Assembly: GCA_024762655.1 (NCBI GenBank)
Contig: JANTHB010000021.1
Location: forward strand, 1 to 44,950
Reading direction: 5' to 3'
DNA: 44,950 nt
DNA from: Bacteroidales bacterium
GTDB taxonomy: Bacteria > Bacteroidota > Bacteroidia > Bacteroidales > VadinHA17
Below, piece after piece: positions 19,278 through 28,617 of the stretch. The notes under the pieces are model-generated. The model had not been told where the DNA came from. It made no database searches and saw only the letters and a program-made list of their open reading frames with translations. Every line of letters begins with the position of its first letter. The first letter of the stretch is position 1. The position numbers and the translations under genes were made by a program.

Positions 19278-20531
19278 TTATTCAAATTCTTCTTTTAATA
19301 TTTTCTTTACTTCTTTAATTGTTTCTTCTTCCAGGTCGGTTCTTTTGACCAGTTCCTCATCGGATAGTTCAAGTACGCTTTTGGCGGTATCACAGCCTAC
19401 GGCTTTCAGTTCATCCAGCACCCAGGCTTCGATTTCGTCTGCAAATTCTTCCAGGCTGACGTCCTCGTCTTCTCCGTCGGTTTCGCGGTAAACCTCTATT
19501 TCATAGCCTGTAAGCTGGCTCGCCAGTCGTATGTTCAGTCCTCCTTTACCGATAGCCAGAGATACCTCGCTGGGTTTAAGATACACTTCTGCTTTTTTCT
19601 CTTCTTCATTCAGTTTGATGGAACTGATCTTGGCAGGACTCAAAGCCCGTTGTATGAACAACTGCGTGTTGGTCGTGTAATTGATGACATCGATGTTTTC
19701 ATTCTTCAGTTCCCTGACGATCCCATGGATACGGGAGCCTTTCATTCCGACACAGGCTCCCACCGGGTCAATACGTTCGTCATAGGATTCGACGGCTACC
19801 TTGGCTCTTTCGCCCGGCACACGGACAATTTTCTTGATGGTTATCAGACCGTCGAAGATTTCGGGGACCTCCAGCTCAAACAAGCGTTCCAGAAAAACAG
19901 GAGAGGTTCTTGAGAGGATAATCAACGGGTTGTTGTTACGCATCTCCACTTTGATGACCACAGCGCGCAACGAGTCGCCTTTCCGGAAAAAGTCGGAAGG
20001 GATCTGTTCGCTTTTGGGCAGAATAAGCTCGTTTCCTTCATCATCGAGAACCAGCGTTTCTCTTTTCCAGATTTGATATACTTCGCCAATCACGATGTCC
20101 CCGACACGATCCTTATATTTATTGAATACATTATTTTTCTCGAGTTCGAGGATCCGTGCGGTAAGGTTCTGCCGGAGGGAAAGGATGGCCCTGCGTCCAA
20201 AATCAAACAACTTAACCTCATCGGTCACTTCTTCGCCTATCTCGTAGTCTTCGTCAATTTTTTTTGCTTCGGAAAGGGGGATCTGACGTGCAGGATCCTC
20301 AAACTGATCATCTTCCACGACCTCCCGGTTTCTCCAGATCTCAAAATCTCCCTTGTCAATGTTGATGATGATGTCAAAGTTTTCATCCGTATCAAATTTC
20401 TTCTTCAACATGCTCCTGAAAACATCTTCCAGTACACTCATCATCGTAGCACGGTCAATATTTTTCAGTTCCTTGAACTCTGAAAAGGTGTCTGACAAAT
20501 TTACACTTTCTGCTTTTTTCATTGCTGCCAT
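19278..20531 (-). CDS. nusA: Transcription termination/antitermination protein NusA
   Basis: RNA polymerase-binding elongation factor that modulates pausing, termination and antitermination. The 417 residues comprise the N-terminal polymerase-binding domain (about 1-130), an S1 domain (about 135-205), and two KH domains that include VGACVGMKGSRIHGIVREL and SLAIGKGGLNIRLASQLTG. A short acidic C-terminal helix-hairpin region follows (about 360-417). It lacks the extended repeats of E. coli NusA, as usual for Bacteroidota. A second ATG three codons in (20522) is an alternative start. It begins 7 nt after the rimP stop codon. Confidence 0.96.
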   Translation of the reverse strand: MAAMKKAESVNLSDTFSEFKELKNIDRATMMSVLEDVFRSMLKKKFDTDENFDIIINIDKGDFEIWRNREVVEDDQFEDPARQIPLSEAKKIDEDYEIGEEVTDEVKLFDFGRRAILSLRQNLTARILELEKNNVFNKYKDRVGDIVIGEVYQIWKRETLVLDDEGNELILPKSEQIPSDFFRKGDSLRAVVIKVEMRNNNPLIILSRTSPVFLERLFELEVPEIFDGLITIKKIVRVPGERAKVAVESYDERIDPVGACVGMKGSRIHGIVRELKNENIDVINYTTNTQLFIQRALSPAKISSIKLNEEEKKAEVYLKPSEVSLAIGKGGLNIRLASQLTGYEIEVYRETDGEDEDVSLEEFADEIEAWVLDELKAVGCDTAKSVLELSDEELVKRTDLEEETIKEVKKILKEEFE

Positions 20532-20538
20532 AATCTTC

Positions 20539-21021
20539 TTACTTTATTTCAACACCAGGTTTAGCTGTTTTTATCTCTGTCAGCGGATATACAGCTGTTT
20601 TTATATGGATATCCTTATTTTTATTTTTTTTGGGTTGCCCCGGTTTTTTTTTCTTTTTTTCCTGTTCCTCCAGGGTGACCGTATCTTTTTCCACGGCGGT
20701 TAATTTTCCCAGATGGGTCTCTCCGTTTTTCAATTGAATTTTTATCTTTTTCCCGATATTTTTAAGATATTGTTCATGCACGGTAAAAGGAGCATCCAGA
20801 CCCGGAGACGATACGATAAGTTCAAAATCCTCTTTTTCCCTGTCGAGGTGGTTTTCGATAAAGCGGGAGACTTTCGCACATTCGTCTATGGAAATACCTT
20901 CGACCCTGTCTACAAAAACAGTGATCCTGTTGGAAGAAGAGACCCGGGTATCCACCACGAAGAAGTCTTCTCCTCCCGGATATTCCCTGACTATTTTCAA
21001 TATGTTCTCTTTCCCGATCAT
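20539..21021 (-). CDS. rimP: Ribosome maturation factor RimP
   Basis: Assembly factor for the 30S ribosomal subunit. The 160-residue protein has the two-domain RimP layout: an N-terminal alpha/beta domain with RITVFVDRVEGISIDECAKVSR and the conserved ELIVSSPGLDAPF segment, and a C-terminal SH3-like domain. The C-terminus carries a Lys-rich insert (EEQEKKKKKPGQPKKNKNK). It heads the conserved rimP-nusA-infB operon and is preceded by a canonical promoter and a terminator-like hairpin in its leader. Confidence 0.95.
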   Translation of the reverse strand: MIGKENILKIVREYPGGEDFFVVDTRVSSSNRITVFVDRVEGISIDECAKVSRFIENHLDREKEDFELIVSSPGLDAPFTVHEQYLKNIGKKIKIQLKNGETHLGKLTAVEKDTVTLEEQEKKKKKPGQPKKNKNKDIHIKTAVYPLTEIKTAKPGVEIK

Positions 21022-21036
21022 TGCATGCTAATAAAA

Positions 21037-21055
21037 CAGGGGACCATGTCCCCTG
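21037..21055 (-). terminator. Terminator-like hairpin in the rimP-nusA-infB leader (possible attenuator)
   Basis: On the minus strand CAGGGGA and TCCCCTG form a perfect 7-bp stem with a 5-nt loop, followed directly by TTTTATT. It lies about 18 nt downstream of the predicted transcription start and 15 nt before the rimP start codon. It therefore sits inside the operon's own leader rather than behind another gene. Confidence 0.5.
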
Positions 21056-21079
21056 CCAGTATTCTCCTCATTTCGACTG

Positions 21080-21111
21080 CAAAGATAACCTATTTCCCCG
21101 GAAAAAACAAA
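21080..21111 (-). promoter_or_regulatory. Bacteroidota promoter for rimP-nusA-infB
   Basis: Read on the minus strand, TTTG (21111-21108), a 20-nt spacer and TATCTTTG (21087-21080) match the Bacteroidota -33/-7 consensus and spacing. Transcription would start near 21073, giving a leader of about 50 nt. Confidence 0.65.
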
Positions 21112-21182
21112 TAATTCATTTTCTGTCAACAAATAAAGAAAAAAAATTCTATTTTGCACCGGATAAGGTGGTTGACAGACGT

Positions 21183-21190
21183 TATCTTTG
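21183..21190 (+). promoter_or_regulatory. Possible -7 element (TATCTTTG) for the HD-domain gene
   Basis: TATCTTTG followed by CA matches TAnnTTTG and lies 26 nt before the probable ATG. The nearest TTTG upstream (21153-21156) is spaced 26 nt away, somewhat long, so the -33 assignment is uncertain. Confidence 0.4.
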
Positions 21191-21216
21191 CAGATCATTA
21201 AACCGTTTTGACACTT

Positions 21217-22473
21217 ATGGACAAACGCAAGAGAAAGATCATCAATGATCCGGTGTATGGTTTCATTCCGGTTACTTCCTCATTGTTGTTTGATCTGCTT
21301 GAGCATCCATGGGTACAGCGGCTGCGCAGGATACGTCAGCTGGGATTGACCTATCTTGTATATCCCGGGGCCAACCATACGCGGTTTCAGCATAGTCTGG
21401 GGGCTTCTTACCTGATGGAACAAGCCCTGCAGTCTATACAGGGAAAAGGGATCCCTGTTCTTGCGGAGGAAACTTTGTCTGCTTCTGCCGCCATCCTGTT
21501 GCATGACATGGGGCACGGTCCGTTTTCCCATGCTCTTGAAGAAACCATTATTAAAGGACTCTCACATGAACAATTGTCTTTGCTGTTTATGGAGCAACTG
21601 AATCAGGAATTTGGAGGGCAACTGGATGATGCATTAAAGATTTTTCAGGGCAGGTTTCCCCGGAAATTTTTCAACCAGCTGATCTCCGGGCAGCTGGATA
21701 TGGACCGAATGGACTACCTGCAACGGGATAGTTATTTTACCGGAGTCTCGGAAGGGATTATCGGACTGGAGCGTATTATTAAAATGTTGTATGTACAGGA
21801 AGATGAGCTGGTGGTGGAAGAAAAAGGAATTTATTCCATTGAAAAATTTGTACTGGCCCGGCGGCTTATGTACTGGCAGGTTTATTTTCATAAAACAGTG
21901 GTCTCGGCCGAGCAGCTTCTTTTAAAGATCCTTGCAAGGGCACATCAACTGGCAGAAAACAGGGAAAAACTGTTTGTTACCCCGGCGTTACATTATTTTC
22001 TGTATGACCGGTATCCGAAGAAAAAAGTCGAGACCCTTACTGCCGGGGAAAGGAAGGAACTGCTGGATCGTTTTTCGCTGCTGGATGACAATGACATTAT
22101 TACCTCTGCCAAAGTATGGTCTGAGTTTTCCGATCCTGTCCTTGCCAACTTATGCAGAAGGCTTATCAACAGGAAACTTTTTCATGTGGAGATGCAGGAC
22201 CATCCTTTCGAAGAAGAAAAGGAATACAGAATCCGGCGGAAAATGATGAAAGACTACGGATTTAGCGAAGCAGAGACCGCCTTTTTTGTTTTTACGAATA
22301 CAATCAGCAATTTTGCCTATTCTCCGAAGGATCACCAGATAAATATATTAAGGAAAGACGGTTCTGTAAAAGATATCACCGTCGTGTCGGAGATCATGGA
22401 TCAGAATATTATTTCACGTACAGTGGAAAAACACATTTTATGTTATCCGAAGGAATATGAAGATAATTACTAA
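21217..22473 (+). CDS. HD domain-containing phosphohydrolase (SAMHD1/YdhJ-like, COG1078)
   Basis: Predicted metal-dependent phosphohydrolase of the HD superfamily, in the subgroup related to SAMHD1 and bacterial dGTPase-like proteins. The metal-binding H...HD...D signature is complete: the first His in [10 protein letters not shown], the HD pair in [12 protein letters not shown], and the last Asp in the [12 protein letters not shown] segment. The substrate is not established for this bacterial branch; a (d)NTP is a family-based guess. I start at ATG 21217 (418 residues) rather than an in-frame TTG nine bases upstream. lpxD follows after 17 nt, so the gene probably leads the lipid A operon. 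Confidence 0.85.
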   Translation: MDKRKRKIINDPVYGFIPVTSSLLFDLLEHPWVQRLRRIRQLGLTYLVYPGANHTRFQHSLGASYLMEQALQSIQGKGIPVLAEETLSASAAILLHDMGHGPFSHALEETIIKGLSHEQLSLLFMEQLNQEFGGQLDDALKIFQGRFPRKFFNQLISGQLDMDRMDYLQRDSYFTGVSEGIIGLERIIKMLYVQEDELVVEEKGIYSIEKFVLARRLMYWQVYFHKTVVSAEQLLLKILARAHQLAENREKLFVTPALHYFLYDRYPKKKVETLTAGERKELLDRFSLLDDNDIITSAKVWSEFSDPVLANLCRRLINRKLFHVEMQDHPFEEEKEYRIRRKMMKDYGFSEAETAFFVFTNTISNFAYSPKDHQINILRKDGSVKDITVVSEIMDQNIISRTVEKHILCYPKEYEDNY

Positions 22474-22490
22474 TCATAATTAAAAATACT

Positions 22491-23528
22491 ATGGAGTACA
22501 CAGTACAAATGATTGCAGAGTACCTGAACGGAGAGGTCGAAGGAGACGGAAGCCGGGTACTGACAGGTTTTGGGAAAATAGAAGAAGCCCGGCCGGGGGA
22601 ACTTACTTTTTTATCCAACCCGGCTTATACGAAATATGTTTATACCACAGAAGCTTCTGCCGTACTTATAAACCGGGATTTCAAGCTTGAAAAACCAGTG
22701 CGACCAACTTTGATCCGGGTAGATAATGCCTATGAAGCATTGGCTCGGTTGCTGACTTTGGTTGAACAAAACAAACAAAAACCGGCAGGCATTCATGCCC
22801 TGGCATTTCTGGAGGAAAGTGTTCAGACCGGCAGTGATGTTTATATCGGGCCTTTTGCTTATGCAGGACAGAACGTGAAAATCGGGAATAATGTCCATAT
22901 TTATCCCCATGTTTATATAGGGGATAATGTGAAAATAGGCGAAGGGACGGTTATCTATGCCGGGGTACGGATTTATCAGGGCACCATTATCGGGAAAAAC
23001 TGTATTCTGCATGCCGGATGTGTGATCGGTGCCGACGGATTTGGCTTTGCTCCTACGGCTGACAATAAATATGAAAAAATCCCGCAAATCGGCATTGTGG
23101 AACTGGAGGATAATGTCGAGGTTGGTGCCAACACCACCATCGACCGGGCTACCATGGGGCGTACCCTGATAAAAGAAGGAGTGAAGCTGGACAATCTGAT
23201 CCAGATCGCTCATAATGTGTTGTTAGGAGATAATACCGTAATAGCTGCTTTAACGGGTATTGCAGGTTCGGCAAAAGTTGGGAAAGGATGTATGATCGGA
23301 GGACAGGTGGGTATAAGTGGACATATTACCATTGCCGATGGCGTTAAAATCGCAGCAAAATCGGGCGTTCACACCAGGGTGAAAGAAGAAAACAAGGTCC
23401 TGGAGGGTGTCCCTGCCGTTCCCATAAGAGAATTTCAAAGGTCGGTGTTTTATATTAAACAACTCCCGGAAATTTATCAAAAGATCAGGGATCTGGAAAA
23501 AAAGGTGGAGGACCTGTCCCGGGAATAA
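22491..23528 (+). CDS. lpxD: UDP-3-O-(3-hydroxyacyl)glucosamine N-acyltransferase
   Basis: Transfers a 3-hydroxyacyl chain from ACP to the 2-amino group of UDP-3-O-acyl-glucosamine, the third step of lipid A synthesis. The 345 residues show the N-terminal uridine-binding domain (about 1-100, with [18 protein letters not shown]) and a long left-handed beta-helix of hexapeptide repeats (about 105-315). The catalytic His is His241 in IQIAHNV, equivalent to His239 of E. coli. A C-terminal helix for trimerisation follows. It forms a gene group with lpxC-fabZ and lpxA. Confidence 0.97.
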   Translation: MEYTVQMIAEYLNGEVEGDGSRVLTGFGKIEEARPGELTFLSNPAYTKYVYTTEASAVLINRDFKLEKPVRPTLIRVDNAYEALARLLTLVEQNKQKPAGIHALAFLEESVQTGSDVYIGPFAYAGQNVKIGNNVHIYPHVYIGDNVKIGEGTVIYAGVRIYQGTIIGKNCILHAGCVIGADGFGFAPTADNKYEKIPQIGIVELEDNVEVGANTTIDRATMGRTLIKEGVKLDNLIQIAHNVLLGDNTVIAALTGIAGSAKVGKGCMIGGQVGISGHITIADGVKIAAKSGVHTRVKEENKVLEGVPAVPIREFQRSVFYIKQLPEIYQKIRDLEKKVEDLSRE

Positions 23529-23643
23529 AAACCTTTGTTTTTTATCTGGATAAGAAATCGCGAGAGGTAAAGGTCTGATTTTCGTTTTGTTGAATTTTTG
23601 TATCTTGCGCCCGTTTTAAGAAAAACAGCACAAAAAATGTTCT

Positions 23644-25050
23644 ATGAGTGAAAAGCAAACGACTTTAAAAAACGAAGTTTCCCTTTCGGGGAAAGGATTA
23701 CATACAGGGATCAATGTTACCCTTACCTTTAAGCCGGCACCAGCCAATCACGGATATGTTTTTGTTCGTACAGACCTGCCGGAGCAACCAACCATCAAGG
23801 CTTTGGCTGAATACGTGGTGGAAACCGTCAGGGGGACCACCCTGGAGCAAAATGAAGCCAGGGTGGCCACGATCGAACATGTGCTGGCTGCCCTGAACGG
23901 GATGCGGGTGGATAATGTTTTGATTGAAATAAACGGGCCCGAAGCCCCGATTATGGATGGAAGTTCCATAAAATATGTGGAAGCAATAAAAAAAGCCGGT
24001 ATCGTAGAATTGAAAGAGCCCCGTAATTATTTCGTGGTTAAAGAGAAAATTACGTACTCGGATGAAGAACGGGGTGTGGACCTGATGATTTATCCGGATG
24101 ACCACTTAAGTATTAACGTATTAATTGATTATAACTCAAAGGTTCTGGGCAACCAGTATGCCATATTAAACAATCGGAAAGAATTTGAGACCGAGATCGC
24201 CATGTCTCGCACCTTTGTGTTTTTTCATGAGCTGGAAGGGCTGAAAAAGCTGAACAAGATCAAAGGTGGAGACCTGGATAATGCCATCGTGATCCTGGAC
24301 AGGAAAGTGGATCAGAAAGAAATAGACCGGATTGCAGACCTGTTTAACAAGCCGCACATCAAAGCCAATTCGGAGGGCGTATTGAGCAATGTGGAATTGC
24401 ATTTCCCTAATGAGCCGGCCCGCCATAAACTGCTTGACCTGATGGGTGACATTGCGCTGGTGGGGCAACCCATAAAAGGGAAGATCGTGGCCACACGGCC
24501 CGGTCACAAAGCCAATACCGAATTTGCCCGGATTATCAGGCAGGCCATCAAGAAAGCCAGGGCACAGAAAGATATTCCGGAGTATGACCCGAACGTGCCT
24601 CCCGTGTTTGATGTTATGGATGTGCGGAAAAGACTGCCTCATCGTTATCCTTTCCTGATGGTAGATAAGATTATTCACCTGGATGAAGACAGTGTGGTAG
24701 GATTGAAAAACCTTACCTATGATGAATTGTTCTTTCAGGGGCATTTTCCCGACGAACCCGTCATGCCGGGTGTCTTGCAACTGGAATTTATGGCGCAGGT
24801 CGGGGGTATGCTGGTGCTGAATAGCGTTCCTGACCCGGAAAATTATTCTACCTATTTTCTGAAGATTGACAAAGTGAAGTTTAAAAACAAGGTGGTTCCC
24901 GGGGACACGCTCATCGCAAAAGTTGTGTTGGCCGGACCCATACGGCATGGTATTGTAACGGTGTATGCCCAGGCGTTTGTGGGAAACAAGCTGGTGGTGG
25001 AAGGAGAGCTTACCGCCCAGATATTTAAAAACCAGGAAAATGATAAATAA
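23644..25050 (+). CDS. lpxC/fabZ: Bifunctional LpxC deacetylase / FabZ dehydratase
   Basis: Fusion of two enzymes. Residues 1 to about 310 are LpxC, the zinc deacetylase that commits UDP-3-O-acyl-GlcNAc to lipid A; the zinc ligands His79 (IEHVLAAL), His261 and Asp265 (RHKLLDLMGD) are present. Residues from about 320 to 468 are FabZ, the 3-hydroxyacyl-ACP dehydratase of fatty acid synthesis, with catalytic His367 in GHFPDEPVMPGV and Glu381 in LQLEFMAQ. The fusion is characteristic of Bacteroidota. It couples two enzymes competing for the 3-hydroxyacyl-ACP pool that LpxA and LpxD draw on. Its last 11 nt overlap the lpxA start. Confidence 0.97.
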   Translation: MSEKQTTLKNEVSLSGKGLHTGINVTLTFKPAPANHGYVFVRTDLPEQPTIKALAEYVVETVRGTTLEQNEARVATIEHVLAALNGMRVDNVLIEINGPEAPIMDGSSIKYVEAIKKAGIVELKEPRNYFVVKEKITYSDEERGVDLMIYPDDHLSINVLIDYNSKVLGNQYAILNNRKEFETEIAMSRTFVFFHELEGLKKLNKIKGGDLDNAIVILDRKVDQKEIDRIADLFNKPHIKANSEGVLSNVELHFPNEPARHKLLDLMGDIALVGQPIKGKIVATRPGHKANTEFARIIRQAIKKARAQKDIPEYDPNVPPVFDVMDVRKRLPHRYPFLMVDKIIHLDEDSVVGLKNLTYDELFFQGHFPDEPVMPGVLQLEFMAQVGGMLVLNSVPDPENYSTYFLKIDKVKFKNKVVPGDTLIAKVVLAGPIRHGIVTVYAQAFVGNKLVVEGELTAQIFKNQENDK

Positions 25051-25816
25051 ATTTTCAGATGTTCATCCCAACGCTGAGATTGGTCCGGACGTTACGATCG
25101 GGCCCTTCAGCTCGATCGCCGATGATGTTCAAATAGGCGAGGGTACCTGGATCGGTCCCAATGTGACCATTATGGGAGGAACACGTATCGGGAAAAACTG
25201 CCGTATTTTTCCCGGAGCAGTAATTGGAGCCATCCCTCAGGATTTGAAGTTTGAAGGCGAAAATACTACCGTAGAAATAGGAGACAATACAACCGTACGT
25301 GAGTTTGTCACCATAAACCGTGGCACCAAAGCAGCCTGGAAAACCGTTGTGGGTAACAACACCTTGCTGATGGCCTACGTACATATTGCCCATGACTGCG
25401 AGGTTGGAAATCATTGTATTCTGGTGAACAATGCTTCCCTGGCCGGCGAGGTGAAAGTGCACGACTGGGCCATTCTGGCCGGAGGGACCCTGGTGCATCA
25501 GTTTGTCCACATCGGGGCTCATGTGATGGTGGGTGGCGGCGCCAAGGTGAGAAAAGATGTGCCTCCTTACGTCAAAGCGGACCGTGATCCGCTTTGCTAT
25601 ATGGGGGTCAATTCCGTAGGCCTTCGCCGGCGTGGTTTTCCTATCGAAAAAATCAATGAAATTCTCGATATTTACCGTACTATCTATCTGAAAGGAATGA
25701 CTGTATCCCAGGCACTTGAAGCGATAGAAAAAGAATATGAGCCCTCTACAGAAAGAGATGAAATCCTGAATTTCATTAAAAACTCGAACCGGGGAATCAT
25801 ACGCAGCGGAGTGTAA
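25040..25816 (+). CDS. lpxA: UDP-N-acetylglucosamine O-acyltransferase
   Basis: Transfers 3-hydroxyacyl from ACP to the 3-OH of UDP-GlcNAc, the first lipid A step. The start is ATG 25040, within the end of lpxC-fabZ (11-nt overlap). This gives 258 residues, beginning with the typical segment INKFSDVHPNAEIGPDV; the in-frame sequence before it belongs to the upstream gene. Hexapeptide repeats form a left-handed beta-helix to about residue 185. The catalytic His118 lies in AHDC (VHIAHDCEVG), equivalent to His125 of E. coli. The C-terminal helical domain follows (SVGLRRRGFPIEKINEI). The overlap suggests translational coupling with lpxC-fabZ. Confidence 0.96.
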   Translation: MINKFSDVHPNAEIGPDVTIGPFSSIADDVQIGEGTWIGPNVTIMGGTRIGKNCRIFPGAVIGAIPQDLKFEGENTTVEIGDNTTVREFVTINRGTKAAWKTVVGNNTLLMAYVHIAHDCEVGNHCILVNNASLAGEVKVHDWAILAGGTLVHQFVHIGAHVMVGGGAKVRKDVPPYVKADRDPLCYMGVNSVGLRRRGFPIEKINEILDIYRTIYLKGMTVSQALEAIEKEYEPSTERDEILNFIKNSNRGIIRSGV

Positions 25817-26031
25817 ACAATGACCGTTGAAGAACAATTCAGACTTTTCACAGGGGAGAGAGACCCGTACGTGAAAAAAAAAGTTTGAAAAAAGTCTGAA
25901 TATCCGTAAATTGTATTTTCGGAAGTTATTATGCCTGTATCCTGCCGGCATCCGTAACGCATGGAATTTAAATGCCGGCCTGCCTCTACGGGTAAAACAG
26001 GTGTATTATGTGTCATTTAAACCTAACGCTC

Positions 26032-28593
26032 ATGAAAACGAGAAACATCACTCAGGAGACGGGAAATGTCAAAACCTTTTTCCTGTTTTTTTTTATGTTT
26101 TTTTTGCTGCCTTTTCTGTCATACTTGTTCTGTGACGGAGGTGGATCCCTGTTTGCCCAAGCGCCGCAGGGATTCAACTATCAGGCCGTGGTTCGCGATG
26201 CGAACGGTCAGATCATGAAAGATCAGAATATCGGCATGAGGCTGAGCATCCTGCAGGGGAGTGAGAATGGTGGGGTTGTATATAGCGAGACCTGGCAGCT
26301 GACTACGACAGCCCAGGGGCTGGTTTCCCTGACAGTAGGGAAAGGAAATGTTGTTAGCGGGGATTTCAGTGTGATAGACTGGGACCACGGGCCGTATTAC
26401 CTGAAAGTGGAAGCGGATCTTTCCGGCGGGAACAACTATGAAACCCTCGGGATATCGGCCCTGATGAGTGTGCCCTATGCCCTGCAAGCCGGAAATGTCG
26501 GAAACTTGACCAGGCTGAACATTCAGGGAGATGATGTTTTGTCCGACTCGGCTTTGTTTGAGGTGAAAAGAAAAGACGGTCAGACAGTCTTCGCTGTTTA
26601 TAATGAAGGAGTAAGGGTGTATGTGGATGACAATGCGAAAAAAGGCCCACGCGGCGGCTTCGCCATCGGCGGCTTCGATGCCGGAAAGGGAATCACCTAT
26701 GAGTATATGCGGGTTACCCCCGACAGCGTGAATATCAATCTTAGAAACCCTGTCAAAGGGCCCCGGGGGGGCTTCGCCATAGGAGGGTTTGATGCGGCGA
26801 AGGGGATGCCCCGGGATTATCTGAGGGTAACGAGAGACAGCACAAGGGTTTATGTGAGTAATACCGGGAAAGGCCCACGCGGTGGCTTTGCCATCGGCGG
26901 TTACGATATAAACAAAGGTCCGGCAAAAGAGTTTTTCAATGTTTCAACGGGCAGCAGCGTAGATGCTGTTAATCCCAGTGAGCCACGGATCTTATGGTAT
27001 CCGCAGAAAGAAGCTTTCCTGGCAGGAAGGGTGCTGGTGGAGAGTCCTGACAGTGTGGGGCTCAATTCGCTGGCCACCGGCTTCGAGAGCAAGGCGGAAG
27101 GAGATTATTCCCAGGCAATGGGGTACCGCACGGTTGCCAAAGGGAATTTCTCTCTGGCCATGGGAGATTCTTCCGTAACGCAGGGGGACAACTCTCTGGC
27201 CATGGGTTACAGATCTTTTTCCAAAGGGCTTAATTCCTTCTCTTTTGGCAATGGTGCACAGGCGTTGGGAGATGGTTGTTATGCGATAGGTTCTTATAAA
27301 GTGGATACCGGAGGGATTTTGCTGCATACAGCACCTACCATTGCCAACGGTATTTACTCGGTAGCCATCGGACAAGGGGCCACCACCTCCAATGGTTTCG
27401 CCAATTTTTCCTTTGGTGCCGGCGCTAATGCCAGCAGCAAACGTTACAGTCTGGCGATAGGTCACAATGCTGTGGCCACGGGTGAAGAGGCTGTGTCTCT
27501 TGGAAATATGGGAACTTATAGTGTCCCTCCTTTTATGATGCTGGTTTACAGTCCCAACGTGGCGTCGGGTTATCGTACCATGGCCTTGGGATTTGCCAAC
27601 CATGCTGATAGTGCTTATTCCGTATGTCTGGGAACGGCTAACCAAACCATGGGGTATTACGGAACAGCTGTCGGTTACCGCAACAAGGTGTACGGATGGT
27701 ACTCCGTGGCCGCCGGTCTGGATCTGCAGGCCCAGGCCTACAACGCTTTCGTCGTAGGAACATTGAATCAACCCGGAGGGGATTCTTCCCGGTGGGTGGA
27801 CACTGATCCGCTTTTTGTTGTGGGAAACGGGTATCGAAATTTAGGTTCAACCATACGACGGAACGCTTTTGTCGTCTATAAGAATGGAAATGCTTATGTG
27901 CAGAACCGTCTCGGAATTGGGACGCAGGATCCCCAGGCACTGCTCCATGTAACATCTGCAGGGGATATGTCAGAGGTCATTCTCTCCCCAGGGGCGGTCA
28001 ATCAGTCCTCGCAGATCAAATTATCGGAAACTCCGGCAGGCAGTATAGGGATGTCTGTGCAGTATGATGGGAGCAGTAATCAACTGAAGGTCCTTGGATA
28101 CTCGGGAACATATATTTACGGAGAGTGGCTAAAAATTAACCGGAATGATGGTGAGATGCAAATGCCGCAAGTATATAACCAACAGGTGGGTGCATCACCC
28201 AGACCTTTGTATATAGACAATACCGGAAAAATAGGTTTTCTCTCCTCTTCCCGCCGTTACAAAAGGGATATCCATACCATGGAAGATGTGAACTGGCTTT
28301 ACCGCTTGCACCCGGTCAATTTCGAGTACAAGAGCGATGAAACCGGCATCAAACAATACGGACTGATTGCTGAGGAGGTGGAGAAAGTGAACCCCCTCTT
28401 TGTCAGTTACAATGAAAAAGGGCAGGTGGAAACGGTCTCTTACAGTCAACTGATTACCCCGATGCTGAAAGCCCTGCAGGAACAACACAAAGAGATCGAA
28501 CGGCTGAAGGCGGAAAACAGCGAACTGGCCGCCCTGCGTAGAGAAGTGAATGAACTGAAAAGGCTGATCGGGACTATGGCGGTAAATAAATGA
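26032..28593 (+). CDS. Surface protein with YadA-like head repeats and S74 'tail fiber' chaperone domain
   Basis: Predicted secreted fibrous protein of 853 residues; function unknown. A signal peptide ends near LFA/QAPQG (residue 42). The next domain (about 43-160) is one often seen at the N-terminus of Bacteroidota surface proteins (PQGFNYQAVVRDANG). Three tandem 38-residue units begin at residues 204, 242 and 280, each opening KGPRGGFAIGG. From about 345 to 600 lie YadA-head-type repeats (e.g. SLAMGDSSVTQGDNSLAMGYRS). The C-terminus is a Peptidase_S74 intramolecular chaperone (SSRRYKRDI, with putative Ser739/Lys744 dyad), then a coiled coil to the end. An upstream in-frame ATG (26008) adds eight residues, but 26032 gives the better signal peptide. 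No T9SS sorting domain is visible. Confidence 0.85.
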   Translation: MKTRNITQETGNVKTFFLFFFMFFLLPFLSYLFCDGGGSLFAQAPQGFNYQAVVRDANGQIMKDQNIGMRLSILQGSENGGVVYSETWQLTTTAQGLVSLTVGKGNVVSGDFSVIDWDHGPYYLKVEADLSGGNNYETLGISALMSVPYALQAGNVGNLTRLNIQGDDVLSDSALFEVKRKDGQTVFAVYNEGVRVYVDDNAKKGPRGGFAIGGFDAGKGITYEYMRVTPDSVNINLRNPVKGPRGGFAIGGFDAAKGMPRDYLRVTRDSTRVYVSNTGKGPRGGFAIGGYDINKGPAKEFFNVSTGSSVDAVNPSEPRILWYPQKEAFLAGRVLVESPDSVGLNSLATGFESKAEGDYSQAMGYRTVAKGNFSLAMGDSSVTQGDNSLAMGYRSFSKGLNSFSFGNGAQALGDGCYAIGSYKVDTGGILLHTAPTIANGIYSVAIGQGATTSNGFANFSFGAGANASSKRYSLAIGHNAVATGEEAVSLGNMGTYSVPPFMMLVYSPNVASGYRTMALGFANHADSAYSVCLGTANQTMGYYGTAVGYRNKVYGWYSVAAGLDLQAQAYNAFVVGTLNQPGGDSSRWVDTDPLFVVGNGYRNLGSTIRRNAFVVYKNGNAYVQNRLGIGTQDPQALLHVTSAGDMSEVILSPGAVNQSSQIKLSETPAGSIGMSVQYDGSSNQLKVLGYSGTYIYGEWLKINRNDGEMQMPQVYNQQVGASPRPLYIDNTGKIGFLSSSRRYKRDIHTMEDVNWLYRLHPVNFEYKSDETGIKQYGLIAEEVEKVNPLFVSYNEKGQVETVSYSQLITPMLKALQEQHKEIERLKAENSELAALRREVNELKRLIGTMAVNK

Positions 28594-28617
28594 CTGTTTT
28601 TTCTTCCTGTTTCTGGT

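Noticed and set aside
24965-25039. Upstream extension of lpxA to 24965
   Set aside because: It lies wholly inside lpxC-fabZ in another frame; LpxA similarity begins at 25040.
25820-25888. Small frame after lpxA (MTVEEQFRLFTGER...)
   Set aside because: About 22 codons, no recognised family, and no clear ribosome binding site. The 215-nt gap otherwise shows nothing I can support.
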